A DNA stretch of 64,000 bases from assembly GCF_024166365.1 (NCBI RefSeq), contig NC_064827.1, positions 54,774,635 through 54,838,634 of the forward strand, given 5' to 3'. The notes under the pieces are model-generated. The model made no database searches. It saw nothing but the letters and a program-made list of their open reading frames with translations, and had not been told where the DNA came from. Each line of letters begins with the position of its first letter. Within the stretch, counting starts at the first letter, position 1. Shown here piece after piece: positions 21,871 through 33,470 of this stretch. This DNA comes from Elephas maximus indicus (Eukaryota; Chordata; Mammalia; Proboscidea; Elephantidae). Position numbers and translations under genes: made by a program.

Positions 21871-22287
21871 ATAGAAAATTTGATGGAATTAAGCTGCCTC
21901 AGAATGATGGGAATGGACTATATCAAAAAAACTATTCTTGTAATAGCATCTTTTCCATTAATATACTTAAAAAGTATGCTCATGGATCAAGACAGAAACG
22001 GATCATAGTTCTTTTGCTATGGTGTGAGGTTACAAATGAATATTTTTCTTTTAAAATATTGAGTCCATTGTAAAGAAATATTCTGTATTTTTATAGTCAG
22101 TAAATGCATTGACTTTACTGCATTACTAAAAACATATCAGTGTGTGGCAACTTCAGCTTTACTTCTATAATTCTAGCATGGTTAACATGATCTGAGGAAA
22201 TTAACAGCAAGTGAAATTAAATGATTAAAATTTTAAAACAGCCTCAGAAGTTTGGTTCATGAATGGCCAAACAGATATTTTCATTTG
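21871..22287. other. Unassigned sequence
   Basis: AT-rich, with no repeat or gene recognised. Confidence 0.4.
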
Positions 22288-22296
22288 AATTATAAG

Positions 22297-22505
22297 AAAA
22301 CCAAAAACCTACTGCCACTGAGTTGATTCTGACTTATAGCGACCCTATAAGACAGCGTAGATCTGCCCCATAGGATTTCCAAGGCTGTAATCTTTACAGA
22401 AGCAGACTGCCACATCTTTCTCCCAGGGAGTGACTGGTGGATTTGAACCACTGATCTTGCAGTTAGTAACCAAGCACTTAACCACAGCACCACCAGAGCT
22501 CCTTA
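22297..22505 (-). mobile_element. AfroSINE (long form) with 9-bp target-site duplication
   Basis: Reversed and full length with the block 'aaggctgtaatctttacaga' and 'gcagactgccacatctttct'. Target duplication 'aattataag' at 22288-22296 and 22506-22514. Confidence 0.95.
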
Positions 22506-22529
22506 AATTATAAGAATAACTGTCTAAAA

Positions 22530-22738
22530 CAGAGGGCAGTGAACTCTTGCCTGGAGATGGGCTGTCTGTTTTTGTAAATAAAGTTTTATTGTAACAGAGC
22601 CATGTTCATTCATTTATGTGTTGTCTATGGCTGCTTTCACACTACAATTACAGTTAAGTAGCTCCAACAGAGATCATGTGGCATGCAAAGCCTAAAATAT
22701 TACTGTCTGGTCCTTTAAGAAGAAAATTTGTCAACCCC
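22530..22738 (-). repeat. hAT-type non-autonomous DNA transposon relic
   Basis: 'tttttgtaaataaagtttta', 'tgttgtctatggctgctttc' and 'gcaaagcctaaaatattact' are the body of a very common mammalian hAT element; the ends are degraded. Exact family and strand not certain. Confidence 0.65.
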
Positions 22739-23329
22739 GGTCTAAAATTACCTATGTATGTGAAAAATTATTAAATGAGAATATGGAAAAATAAAGTTGG
22801 TGTATTATGATGGAGGGATTATATATTATTTTTATTCTAATTTTAAAATTTACATTACTGTTAATAATTGAATGAGCATTACTACTGTTTCTACAGTGTG
22901 AAGTGGTGAGGAGGTAGCAAATAGCAAACACATATTACATAGTTACTGAAGCTGTAATACTGAAGCCAGGGAGATCGCTTATAATTAGTTTTACCAGCTA
23001 GCTCTGCACTCACCCATGACGAAACACAGGGATGAGTTACGGAGCTTCTGTGACCGCAGCCCATAGCTCTGTAGGCAGTCTTTCAAGCAATCTCTGACCA
23101 AGGCAACCTGAGTCTTCCCTTGTGTTTTGTTATGCTCCTTGTTAGGTAACTAAGACACTCCTCCTGCCCTCTCTGCCTTCATTTCTGTCACCACCAACCA
23201 CTATTTTGCATCTTTCTGGAAAACAAATCGACCATATGTATCACGAGTCAGAAATGTTTAGTTCCTTTGTGCTAGAAATTCAAATCCTTAGAACTGAGCC
23301 AAACAAAATAATTAGAAATTTGGGCGGAA
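22739..23329. other. Unassigned sequence
   Basis: No repeat or gene recognised. Confidence 0.4.
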
Positions 23330-23760
23330 ATTACAAAGGTAATTCTCACAGGATCAGAATAGCAAAATAGTATGTATAACAGAGTAACAAGCAGATGATG
23401 ACATGTTTACATAATGGACTATTACACAGCCATCAAAAATGATATATATATTTTAAAACCTTATTAGTTTTATAATCAGGAAAAAAAAGGCTTTAAAAGG
23501 ATGAAGTAGTATACACTACCAGGAAAAACATTGATAACAGTGACAGTTAAATTAAAAATTACAATTTCAAAATATCTATAAGCATTATTTACATATGCTT
23601 ATAAATATATAGATAAATGTCTGGAAACTATCAGTGGTTTAGTTATCACTAGGAAGTGATATTGGGAGGACTTTTTCTTAATTCAATTCTAGAGTATTTT
23701 TTTTTTTTACAAGGACATGTATAATAAGAGAAGGAAAATATATACCCATTTAAAAAAATA
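23330..23760 (+). repeat. Old L1 (L1M-type) 3' UTR fragment
   Basis: 'ataatggactattacacagc' and later 'tttctggaaactatcagtgg'-like sequence ending in an A-rich run fit an L1 ORF2 end and 3' UTR. Family not resolved. Confidence 0.5.
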
Positions 23761-23824
23761 ATACTTATAAAAAATTTTAAATGACCTAGTTAATGCTTAT
23801 GAAAAGCAGAATATAAAGTTATAT

Positions 23825-25022
23825 AGAGCCCATCAACGGATGAATGGATAAATAAATTATGGTACATTCACACAATGGAATACTACGCATCAATAAAGAA
23901 CAGCGAGGAATCTGTGAAACATTTCATAACGTGGAGGAACCTGGAAGGCATTATGCTGAGTGAAATTAGTCAGTTGGAAATGGACAAATATTGTATAAGA
24001 CCACTATTATAAGAACTTTAGAAATAGTTTAAACTGAGAAGAAAACATTATTTTGTGGTTACGAGAGGGGGGAGGGAGGGAGGGTGGGAGAGGGGTATTC
24101 ACTAATTAGCAGATAAGAACTACTTTAGGTGAAGGGAAAGACAGCACACAACACAGGGGAGTTCAGCACAATTGGACTAAACCAAAAGCAAAGAAGTTTC
24201 CTGAATAAACTGAATGCTTCGAAGGCCAGGGTAGCAGGGGCAGGTGTTTGGGGACCATGGTTTCAGGGGACATCTAAGTCAACTGGCATAATAAAATCTA
24301 TTAAGAAAACATTCTGCATCCCACTTTGAAGAGTGGCATCTGGGGTCTTAAACGCTAGCAAGCAGCCATCTAAGATGCATCAATTGGTCTCAACCCATCT
24401 GGATCAAAGGAGAATGAAGAACACCAAGGACACAAGGCAATTACGAGCCTAAGAGACAGAAAGGGCCACATGAACCAGAGACTACATCATCCTGAGACCA
24501 GAAGAACTAGATGGTGCCCAGCTAAAACCGATGACTGCCCTGACAGGGAGCAAAACAGAGAACCCCTAAGGGAGCAGGAGAACAGTGGGATGCAGACCCC
24601 AAATTCTCATAAAAAGACCAGACTTAACGATCTGACTGAGACTAAAAGAACCCTGGCGGTCATGGTCCCAAAACCTTTTGTTGGCCCAAGATAGGAACCA
24701 TTCCCAAAGACAACTCATCAGACGTGGAATGGACTGGACAATGGGTTGGAGAGAGATGCTGATGAAGAGTGAGCTACTTGTATCAGGTGGACACTTGAGA
24801 CTGTGTTGGCATCTCCTGCCTGGAGGGGAGATGGGAGGGTAGAGAGAGTTAGAAACTGGCAAAACAGTCACAAAAGGAGAGCCTGGAAGGAGGGAGCGGG
24901 CTGACTCATTAGGGGGAGAGTAAATGGGAGTATGTAGTAAGGTGTATATAAGTTTATATGTGAGAGACTGACTTGATTTGTAAACTTTCACTTAAAGCAC
25001 AATAAAAATTATTAAAAAAAAA
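23825..25022 (+). mobile_element. Lineage-specific L1, ORF2 end plus 3' UTR
   Basis: It opens with 'caacggatgaatggataaat' and 'acaatggaatactacgcatc' (very conserved L1 ORF2 3' end), then 'tatgctgagtgaaattagtc', a G-rich tract at 24064-24092, and a long 3' UTR from 24311 to 'cacaataaaaattatt' followed by an A-run. ORFs within it (24129-24694 forward, 24566-24991 reverse) are in the UTR and are not genes. Confidence 0.85.
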
Positions 25023-25706
25023 ATTCTGCATCCCACTTTGAAGAGTGGCATCTGGGGTCTTAAACGCTAGCAAGCAGCCATCTAAGATGCATCAATTGGT
25101 CTCAACCCATCTAGATCAAAGGGGAATGAAGAACACCAAGGACACAAGGCAATTATGAGCCCAAGAGACAGAAAGGGCCACATGAACCAGAGACTACATC
25201 ATCCTGAGACCAGAAGAACTAGATGGTGCCCACCTATAACCGATGACTGCCTGACAGGGAACACAACAGAGAACCCCTGAGGGAGCAGGAGAGCAGTGGG
25301 ACGCAGACTCCAAATTCTCATAAGACCAGACTTAATGGTCTGACTGAGACTAGAAGGACCCCCGTGGTCACGGCCCCAGACCTTTTGTTGCCCCAGGACA
25401 GGAATGATTCCCGAAGCCAACTCTTCAGACATGGATTGGACTGGACAATGGGTTGGGGAGGGATGCTGGTGAGGAGTGAGCTTCTTGGATCAGGTAGACA
25501 CTCGAGACTATGTTGGCATCTCCTGCCTGGAGGGGAGATGAGAGAGTAGAGGGGGTTAGAAGCTGGCAAAATGGACACAAAAAGAGAGAGTGGAGGGAGA
25601 GAGTAATTGGGAGTGTATAGCAAGGTGTATATGGGTTTTTGTGTGAGAGACTGGCTTGATTTGTAAACTTTCACTTAGAGTACAATAAAAATTATTTTTT
25701 AAAAAT
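25023..25706 (+). mobile_element. Second L1 3' UTR in direct tandem
   Basis: Begins 'attctgcatcccactttg' immediately after the A-run of the previous copy and repeats 24311-25010 with frequent substitutions and a gap near 25590. It ends with 'gtacaataaaaattat'. The unit offset is 712 bp. Confidence 0.9.
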
Positions 25707-26124
25707 TGAAAAACAAACAAAATTATATAGAGATAATATGATTTCAACTTTGGGAAGAAAATGTCAGAATAGTAACAGCGTTGCTTCTGGGTAATGGCAT
25801 GATGATGATGGTTCTAGCCTTGTCTTTTACACTTACCTCTATCTTCCAGTTTTCTGCAATGAATATCTATTGCTTGGATAATCAAAAGCAATTTTTAAGT
25901 AAAATTTGTTACAGTAACTTTTTAGAGGAAAAGAAAAATACTGTTACAGTTATTACCAGTCCATGTTATTTGACTTGTGAAGCCCTTGATATCTCTCCCT
26001 TTCTCTCTCTCACTCACTCACACAGCAAGGTAGTTCCTGGCAGCAATTATGACTTCTATTATTAAACACTACCAGGTCTTCCACTTCTGTCATCTCACAC
26101 CTCCTAGCCTTCTTTCTCACAACT
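25707..26124. other. Unassigned sequence
   Basis: No recognised repeat. The 94-residue ORF at 25781-26065 lacks a known motif. Confidence 0.4.
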
Positions 26125-26552
26125 CCTTTCACCACGCTTATTCAATCTGTATGCTGAGTAAATAATCCAAGAAGCTGGACGAAAAAGTACATGACATCAG
26201 GATTGCAGAAAGACTCGTTAACAACCTGCAACATACAGATGACACAACCTTGCTTGCTGAAAATGAAGAGGAAGGACTTGAAGCACTTACTGATGAAGAT
26301 CAAAGACTACAGCCTTCAGTATGGATTACACCTCAACATAAAGAAAACAAAAACCCTTACAACTGGACCAATAAGCAACATCATGATAAATGGAGAAAAG
26401 ATTCAAGTTGTCAAGGATTTCATTTTACTTAGATCCACAATCAACACCCATGAAGGCAGCAGTCAAGAAATCAAATGACGTATTACATTGGACAAATCTG
26501 CTGCAAAAGACTTCTTTAAGATGTTAAAAGGCAAACAGATCACTTTGATGAC
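26125..26552 (+). mobile_element. RTE-type LINE internal fragment, cut by LTR element
   Basis: It encodes the end of the RT palm region: SVC-AE-like start, RIAERLVNNL, a degenerate HTDDTTLLAE box, LNIKKTKTLTTGPISNIMI. It stops exactly where the LTR terminus 'tgtcttag' begins at 26553. The 3' part of the RTE is not found beyond the LTR block. Confidence 0.9.
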
Positions 26553-26993
26553 TGTCTTAGTTATTTAGTGCTGCTATAACAGAAATACCTCAAGTGGATA
26601 GCTTTAACAAAGAGAAATTGATTCTCACAGTCTAGGAGGCTAAAAGTCCAATTTCAGGGTACCAGCTTCAGGGAAAGTCTTTCTCTGTGTGCTCTGGAGG
26701 AAGGTCCTTGTCATCGATCTTTTCCAGTCGAGGAGTTTCTCAGTGCAGAACCCTGGGTCCAAGGACATACTATTCTCCTGGCTCTTGTTTCTTGGTGGTA
26801 TGAGGCCCCTCGGCCCTGGGCTTCAGCTCTGCCTTCCAGGCCCACTGGGACAGCAGCTATGCTCCCTTGGCTTTAGGCGGCTCCATTCTCCTAGTCCCTC
26901 TGAGTGGCGACTCCACCCTTTGAGACCCCAGAGGTCGTGGCCCTACCCTATGAGCCTGAGGCAGCTCTGCTTCCCGTATTCCTTGTCTCTTCC
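26553..26993 (-). mobile_element. MaLR-type endogenous LTR element, inverted partial copy
   Basis: Reading leftwards: internal sequence (26993-26811) joined directly at about 26802-26812 to the 3' portion of an LTR whose terminus is 26553. It is the reverse complement of parts of the + strand element next to it. The ORF at 26689-27066 is not a gene. Confidence 0.85.
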
Positions 26994-26996
26994 AGG

Positions 26997-28560
26997 AACA
27001 AGATGGCAGAGAGAGAAAGACATTCCCGGGAGTTGGCACCCTGAAATTGGACTTTTAGCCTCCTAGATTGTAAGAGGATAAATTTATCTTTGTTAAAGCC
27101 ATCCATTTGAGGTATTTCTGTTATAGCAGCACTAGATAACCAAGATAGAATTTGGTACCATGAGTGGGGTCCCTTCAGGCATTTATCAGTGGAGCTAGGC
27201 TTGCCAACCCACAGAACAAGAGAGCTGAGTTACTTCTGGCTGAAATTTACTGGTGGAGTGGGGAGCCTCCAGGAACTTATTGATAGAGCTAAAGAGCTTT
27301 GGAACACTTGTCCCAGAAGGGCAGATGGCCGGGGAAGAGGCCAGAGGGGCTGAGAGGCCAAGGAACCCAGAAGCAGAAGCTGAAGAGACAAGGAACACAG
27401 GAAGCAGAGCTTCCTCAAGGGTATGGCCATGACCTCTGGGGTCTCAAAAGGTGGAGTTGCCACTCAGATGGACTAGGAGAATGGGGCCACCTAAAGCTGA
27501 GGGAGCAGAGTTGCTGTCCCAGTGGGCCTGGAAGGCAGAGCTGAAGCCCAGGGCTGAGGGGCCTCCACTCAGAATCCGGGGAGTGTGGCCAATGCCTAGA
27601 GTCTGGAGGGCAGGGCTATTATGTGAATCGTCTCAGACAACAGAGGATTATTTTTCAAGCCTTGAGGGCTAATGTAATGTGTTCTGCTAACTTGCTTGGT
27701 GCCCGTTATCCCTTCTTTACCTTCAGTTTCTCCCCTTTGTAATGGAAGTGTCTAGCTTGTACTTGCCTGTTGTACCACTGTACCTTTGGAAGCAGGTAAC
27801 TTATATTCTAGATTTCACAGATGAAGAGGAATTTTTGGATTTGGACTTGGAGTTGATTTAATACTTTTGCTATGATATGATGGGGTGAATATGTTTTACA
27901 AGTGGCAAGGGCATGAATTTTGGGGGCCAAAGGGTGGAATGTCATGAATTGAATTGGGCCCCCCAAAAATATCTGTCAACTTGGTTAGGCCATGATTCCC
28001 AATACTGTGTGGTTGTCTTCCATTTTGTGATTAATGTAATTTTCCTATGTGTTGTAAGTCCTAATCTTTGCCTGTGGTTAATGAGGCAAGATTAGACTAT
28101 GTGAAAGAGGATTTGGGTGAGATATAACACCCTTACTCAGGTCACATCCCTGATTCAATGTAAAGAGAGTTTCCCTGGGGTGTGGCCTGCACCACCTTTT
28201 AGCTTACAAGAGATAAAAGGAAAGGGAAGTGAACAGAGAGTTGGGGACCTCATACCACTAAGAAAGCAGCGCCTGGAGCGGAGCACATCCTTTGGACCCA
28301 GGGTTCCTGTGCGGAGAAGCTCCTAGTCCAGGGGAAGGTTGAAGGCAAGGACCTTCCTCCAGAGCCAACAGAGAAAGCCCTCCCCTGGAGGTGAATTTGG
28401 AATTCTAGCCTACTAGGCTGTGAAAGAATAAGCTTCTGTTTGTTAAAGCCATCTACTTGGGGTATTTCTGTTATAGCAGCACTAGAAGACTCAACTCAAT
28501 GAGTTGGAATCGACTCGACGGCACTGGGTTTTACTGGGTTAGCACTAGATGACTAAGATA
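26997..28560 (+). mobile_element. MaLR (ERVL-type) non-autonomous provirus
   Basis: A 5' LTR end (about 26997-27147), a non-coding internal region (27148-27939, with 'ttggtaccatgagtgggg' just after the LTR and 'tttggacttggagttg' near its end), and a 3' LTR starting 'tgtcatgaattgaa' at 27940 and ending 'atgactaagata' at 28560. The layout matches MLT/MST/THE1-class elements, which lack gag-pol. It has no functional viral gene. A truncated AfroSINE sits in the 3' LTR. Confidence 0.85.
28487..28540 (+). mobile_element. 54-bp 5'-truncated AfroSINE inside the 3' LTR
   Basis: Only the SINE tail is present ('caatgagttggaatcgactc', 'gacggcactgggttt'). The LTR sequence 'agcactaga' is duplicated at 28478-28486 and 28541-28549. 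Confidence 0.9.
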
Positions 28561-28599
28561 GCACCTAAAAACGTATATAGTATGAGCCCATAATTCTAA

Positions 28600-28918
28600 G
28601 AGACAGTGTGTGTGTGCATCTGTATGTATGTTGTCTATGTGTGTCTCTGTCCTGTGTGTACCTGTCTGTTGTGTATGTGTCTATGTATATTGTGTATATG
28701 CCTGTATATACATTGTATGTGCATCTGTATTATGTTGCATATGTGTCTGTTGTGTATCTATATGTATATCTATATGCTGTGTGTGCATCAGTATGTATAT
28801 TGTATGTGTATCTGTATGCATGTTGTGTCTATCTGTATGCATGTTGTATATATATGTATGTTTTATACGTAAGTGTATGTTGTGTATATTTTTTGTGTGT
28901 GTGTGTGTGTGTGCGTGT
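28600..28918 (+). repeat. Compound TG/TGTATG microsatellite
   Basis: About 320 bp of imperfect TGTATG/TGTCTG units ending in a (TG)n run. It is open in all three forward frames (Cys/Met/Val-rich) purely because of the repeat; these ORFs are not genes. Confidence 0.95.
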
Positions 28919-28964
28919 GCATGTACACACCCAGCTTCACCAGCCCAGGGTTCACACAATTACC

Positions 28965-29122
28965 ACAAGGACACCTAGAATACAATTGCCTCCTAGTTTT
29001 GATAAGTGTAACAAAGTTATGTAAGGTGTTAGCATTACAAGAAGCTAGGTAAAAGGTACACAGGGTATACAGGAACTCTTCTGTAAATTTAAAATTGTTT
29101 CGAAATCAAAACTTAAAAAAAA
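28965..29122 (+). repeat. Old L1 (L1M-type) 3' end
   Basis: 'gttttgataagtgtaacaaa', 'aaggtgttagcattacaag', 'ttctgtaaatttaaaattg' and an A-run match the L1M terminus. 29123-29685 shows nothing recognised. Confidence 0.55.
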
Positions 29123-29689
29123 AAAAGAAAACAACTGCCCATCTTAATTAGGTTTAAAACCTCTGAGGGGTACTTAACTTTTGTCTAAAGGCTCCATCCT
29201 GGTTGTGATTATCTCACCAGTGCAGGTGGAGTCACACCCGGTGCCTCCACAGCCACAGACCACATGGACAACTAAGTTGCCAAATGACATTCCTGTTTGT
29301 TTAAGCCTACAGACAGGTGGCCTGGAGAGATATGACTTGATTCGGCTCACCTACTCCAGTGACCACCAATAATCCAGATCTCTATGGAACTTATGTAATA
29401 AAATATATTTAAAAGAAAATAAAAAGAAATGTACATTCTTAGAAAAAGAGAGGAAAGAAGCACAACTGAAACAGTAGATGCTAATTAAGGACAGAATGGC
29501 ATTTTTAAGGGATCAGGGGAGGGAAGATGGTTCTTTTGCCTGGCTTTGATTCTCCAGATCTAGGGTGGCCTATGAAGAGGGCCCAGAGGAGAAGGAGCAG
29601 AAAACTGGCTGTTTAACTGAGTTGGGCTTTAAATATTGAAATTCTCCCTAGGCCTGTGTCGCCATGAGCTCAGCATTTTACAGATGACT

Positions 29690-29857
29690 ACTTTGGGTGG
29701 GCTGCTAACTGAAAGGCGCGGCTCCACGGGAGAAAGATATGGCAGTCTGCTTCTGTAAAGATTACAGCCTTGCAAACCCTATGAGGCAGTTCTGCTCTGT
29801 CTTATAAGGTCACTACTAGTTGGAATCGACTCTACGGCAATGGGTATTTTGGGTTTA
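29690..29857 (+). mobile_element. AfroSINE (long form), head lost
   Basis: 'gctgctaactgaaaggc', 'gagaaagatatggcagtctg', 'gtaaagattacagccttgc' and the tail 'gttggaatcgactctacgg'. The A box is missing. Confidence 0.9.
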
Positions 29858-30334
29858 AATGTTCTTCTCCCCTGCCCCCACAACTCAATTAAAACACCTT
29901 GGAGAGGAGTGAGTCTACCCTGCCTTGCTAGGCTGGAAACAAAGTGCTTGGCTCCTGGGGGGAGCGTGGTCTGTCCTCTCTCTCAGCTCACTAAGCAACC
30001 TGTTGATGAGCTTATAATTACTAGAACTGTGTGCTACACAATGAATGTTCTTGGGGATTTTAATGATCGAATTGAATGAGCATGCTTCAACATTTGGAAA
30101 CGTGCTTGAGAAGAATAATTGCTTTAAAGTGTACATAAATTGTTGCTAGGAGACCACATCAAGATGGACCTTTTTACTTATAACTTGAAGTTCAACTAGC
30201 AGGAAATTCTCTCATTCAAAATATAGATAAGCAAATAGAACAATTCAAAAAAGGAAAGAAAGAAACCTAATGGCCGTTAGAAAAAATTTTCCACCCAAAA
30301 CAAAATTGAGAAAAAGAAGCAAAACAACATTGAT
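29858..30334. other. Unassigned sequence
   Basis: No repeat or gene recognised. Confidence 0.4.
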
Positions 30335-30540
30335 GTTGCCAACATTGATGGCAGTTATGGATTTGCATCTCACTTCTTACTAGTTAAATGATCTTGGGCA
30401 ATTCTTTTAATGTCTTTTATTCTCAGTTTTCTCATCATAAAAATGGGAATATTAATAGCTCACTTATAGAAGTAGAGGTTATGAACATGTGACTAGTGAA
30501 CCCAGCACATGGTGCTCAATATTTTATTTAGTTAGTTATT
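30335..30540 (+). repeat. MIR SINE
   Basis: 'cttactagttaaatgatctt', 'gggcaattcttttaatgtc', 'tctcatcataaaaatggga' follow MIR order. Confidence 0.75.
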
Positions 30541-31984
30541 TATACCTACTTGTTCCAAAAGGTTTTGAAATAGCTTATAAAATTACTTCCTGTCTTAGTT
30601 TGTGATACCCCAAAACGAGCACCTGAAGCAATGAATTGGGCATATGTGACTTATTTGGGAGACGATCCCAGGAAGCTCAAGTGAAACGTGGAGAAAATAA
30701 GAATGGGAAGAGGAAAAAGCCAGTAAAGTTGCATGAATTGGCAGCAAAGTCTACTATGCATCAACTAAGCTCAGTCCTGCTGGGAACCTTCTGAAGAACC
30801 ATGTAGAGCACACCTCAAAGTTGTTGCACGGGGGGATAGGGAAGCTGGAGGATTAATCTACTGACTCTCATCTCTCAGTGGCTGAGGGCTGCCCTTAGGA
30901 ACCCGAAACCCCCAGCATCTCTATATTCCTCTGAGCAGTCTGGTGAAGTTCTCGTGGCACTAGAGAAAACTCTCAGGAAGAGAATCAGAAAACCACAGGC
31001 ACATGACAAAGGGCTCTGCCAGTGTGCCAAGGAACTGTCCCACTCCAGCTACAGGTGAAATCAGAAGTGAACCAAAGGGATATAGGGCGGGGTATAAACA
31101 GAATTCCCTACTTAATGATACAACATGGTAAAATTAATTGATGAAGAAATTGAGGTAAAATAAAAATTGGTACTGTGTAAACATTGCTGAATTTGACAAA
31201 TGGTTATTTTGTAGGAAGACTGGCTGTGATGATAACATTTTTTCTTTTCTTTCTAAAGACTTCCAGTAAAAAAATAGCTTAGAACATGGGCAAGAGTACC
31301 ATATTAGTGTGAGCAGTATACGGTTGAGTATATCCTTTTTATATGATAGTCCCTTATTGACCAAGGCCTAGGGAAGCTGGAATATTCCTATAGGACTCAG
31401 CTATGACCGTCCTCATGCATTAAATTTGAACTTTGGGCACCAAATTGAATTTGAAATTACATTCCCATTTTGCATGAGTCATGAGGGAAGTACTTCAGCC
31501 ACTTCCCTACTCAGTAGTCCCTCCCCTGCCTCACAGCTGTTTGCCATCTGCATAACTATGGATAACTAAGCCATGCTGGATTCAGACTTGGTACTCCCTA
31601 GTGTGGAAGAAGAAAAGCAGCTAAATGTTACCCCCCAAAGTTGCCTCAGCATGTCTGTTCCCCACTCAGCCACGAGAAGGGCTTTAGCAGCACCATGATG
31701 TCCCCACAGGAATGGAAAGCTATGTCAATGGTATAGACAGGGAGCATGAAGATGAGGCAGGGCAATACCCCAGGAGGGACCAGAAAGGCTGGTAGTTCTT
31801 CCCCCCATACCCACAACCTCCAAACTCCCCTTCAAAGAATCATAAAGAGGAAATGTAGAAATCTGGGAAGGAATGAATTAAAAAACGAGCAAGAGAGAGA
31901 CAATCAGAATTATATGCCTCCTGATGGAAGAACACAACACCACTTATGAAGCAGTCTGGCTAAAAAATTGAACCAAGTCTGAGC
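30541..31984. other. Unassigned sequence
   Basis: 30595-31090 begins 'gtcttagtttgtgatacccc' and may be an old LTR, but I cannot name it. No exon recognised; ORFs at 31134-31364 and 31746-31949 are featureless. Confidence 0.35.
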
Positions 31985-32530
31985 AAGACTCTAGATTTAA
32001 CTATCAATTTACAGCAAATGCAGAGGACAGAGTAACATGTTAAATGCCACCACAAGGATAAGAGCAAAATCTAGACTGTAGGAAACTCTATAGAATGACC
32101 AGGTTTCTTCAACAAATAAAGAGAAACCTATACATTAAAACAGACCTAAGAGATATTAACTAATTGCAATGTGTGGACCTTATTTAATCCTCCAAATAAA
32201 CTGTAAAAAAAAAAAAAAAAAAAATTTACAAGACAACTGGAAAGCTGAACACTGGCAGAATATTTGATGATATTATGAAGTTATTGTTAATTATTTGAGA
32301 CATGTGATAATGGTATTATGTTTAAATAAAATTAGTTCATGTCTTTTAAAGATACATATTTAAGTATTAATGGATGAAATTACATGATGCCTGGAATTTG
32401 CTTCAGAAAGAACATGAGGAAATGTGGATGGGGCAGGATTAGTCATGGGTTGATGACGGATACATGGGGTGCTTATACTGTTTTGTCTACTTTTGTGTAT
32501 GTTTGAGATTCTCCACAATAAAAAGTCACG
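31985..32530 (+). repeat. Old L1 (L1M-type) 3' UTR
   Basis: 'gatgatattatgaagttatt', 'gtgataatggtattatg', 'catgatgcctggaatttgct' and the terminus 'tctccacaataaaaagt'. It contains an A-run at 32205-32223. Confidence 0.6.
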
Positions 32531-32559
32531 TACATGGAATTTTTAATTCTTGTAGAATC

Positions 32560-33090
32560 CAGACTTTTCTGGAGTCATCGAGGTTGAAATGGTCCACCTA
32601 AAACTACTGCCCTGAGGTAATCTTTGAACCTTAAACCTTGAGCAAAAACTGAAAGCCATCTTAAAGTCAAACAACAAAAACAGTTTAGCTAAATTAGTAA
32701 AGAGTATTTGCCTTGGACATTGTGCTGTTTTAAAGAATTATCTATATGCAGTCAGTTTTGACAAAAGCAATTCCAAAGGTTACATTAGAAGCTATGTTTT
32801 AAGGTCATTCAGTAATTATTTGAATTGTTCTTCAAGAAAATGTTGGATGGAATCTTGTACTCCACAAGTTATTTTGTAAACCTTATTCCGGTCCTGTTTC
32901 CATGGCAATGTGTGATTACTAATGATAAGCTGGGCTATAAAAATCTATAAAGCATCTTTCTTCTCTGGAACATTTTTGAGTCTCTAATCAGAAATGTTTC
33001 CCTAATTTGCAAATCATGTATTAAATAAACATCAATTTCTATTTTTGGCATAATGTTATTTTTATTTTAACAGCCAAAAATATTAAACAA
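32560..33090. promoter_or_regulatory. Candidate conserved noncoding element
   Basis: A repeat-free AT-rich block. It contains 'gtttccatggcaa' (32896-32908), resembling an RFX X-box half-palindrome, followed at once by 'tgattactaatgataagc' with homeodomain-like TAAT cores, then 'ctaatttgcaaatcatg' with an octamer-like ATTTGCAAAT. Conservation is inferred from composition only. Confidence 0.35.
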
Positions 33091-33094
33091 AACA

Positions 33095-33470
33095 ACAGTA
33101 AAACATTCCTTTTTATTGTGCTTTACGTGAAAGCTTACAGTTCAAGTTAGTTTCTCATACAAAAATTTACATACACATTGTTATGTGACCCTAGTTGCTT
33201 TCCCTACAATGTGACCGCACACTCCTCCTTTCTACCCTGGATTTCCCCTGTCCATTCAACCAGCTCCTGTCCCTTTCTGCCTTCTCATCTCACCTCCAGA
33301 CAGGAGCTGTCCATTTAGTCTCATGTACCTACTAGAGCTAAGAAGTACACTCTTCACAGGTATCATTTTATGTCTTATAAAAAATAGTCCAGTCTAATCT
33401 TTGTCTGAAGAGTTGCCTTTGGGAATGAAAACCTTACTTTTGCTGTTTCAGCAGGAGCTGTATTTTGGCT
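33095..33470 (-). mobile_element. Lineage-specific L1 3' UTR, reversed
   Basis: 'tttttattgtgctttacgtg' is the reverse complement of the L1 terminus seen at 24990-25010. It continues through 'ctgccttctcatctcacctc' and 'tctgaagagttgcctttggg', parallel to 24690-24850 reversed. Confidence 0.85.

Noticed and set aside
24470..25674. Paired ORFs on both strands with similar sequences
   Set aside because: The similarity reflects the duplicated L1 3' UTR, not a gene family.
26689..27463. Pro/Leu/Ser-rich ORFs, up to 125 residues
   Set aside because: They lie in MaLR internal sequence, which is noncoding in this class; similar ORFs appear on both strands because of the inverted arms.
28606..29024. 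Cysteine-rich ORFs of 88-138 residues in three frames
   Set aside because: All result from a TG/TGTATG microsatellite.
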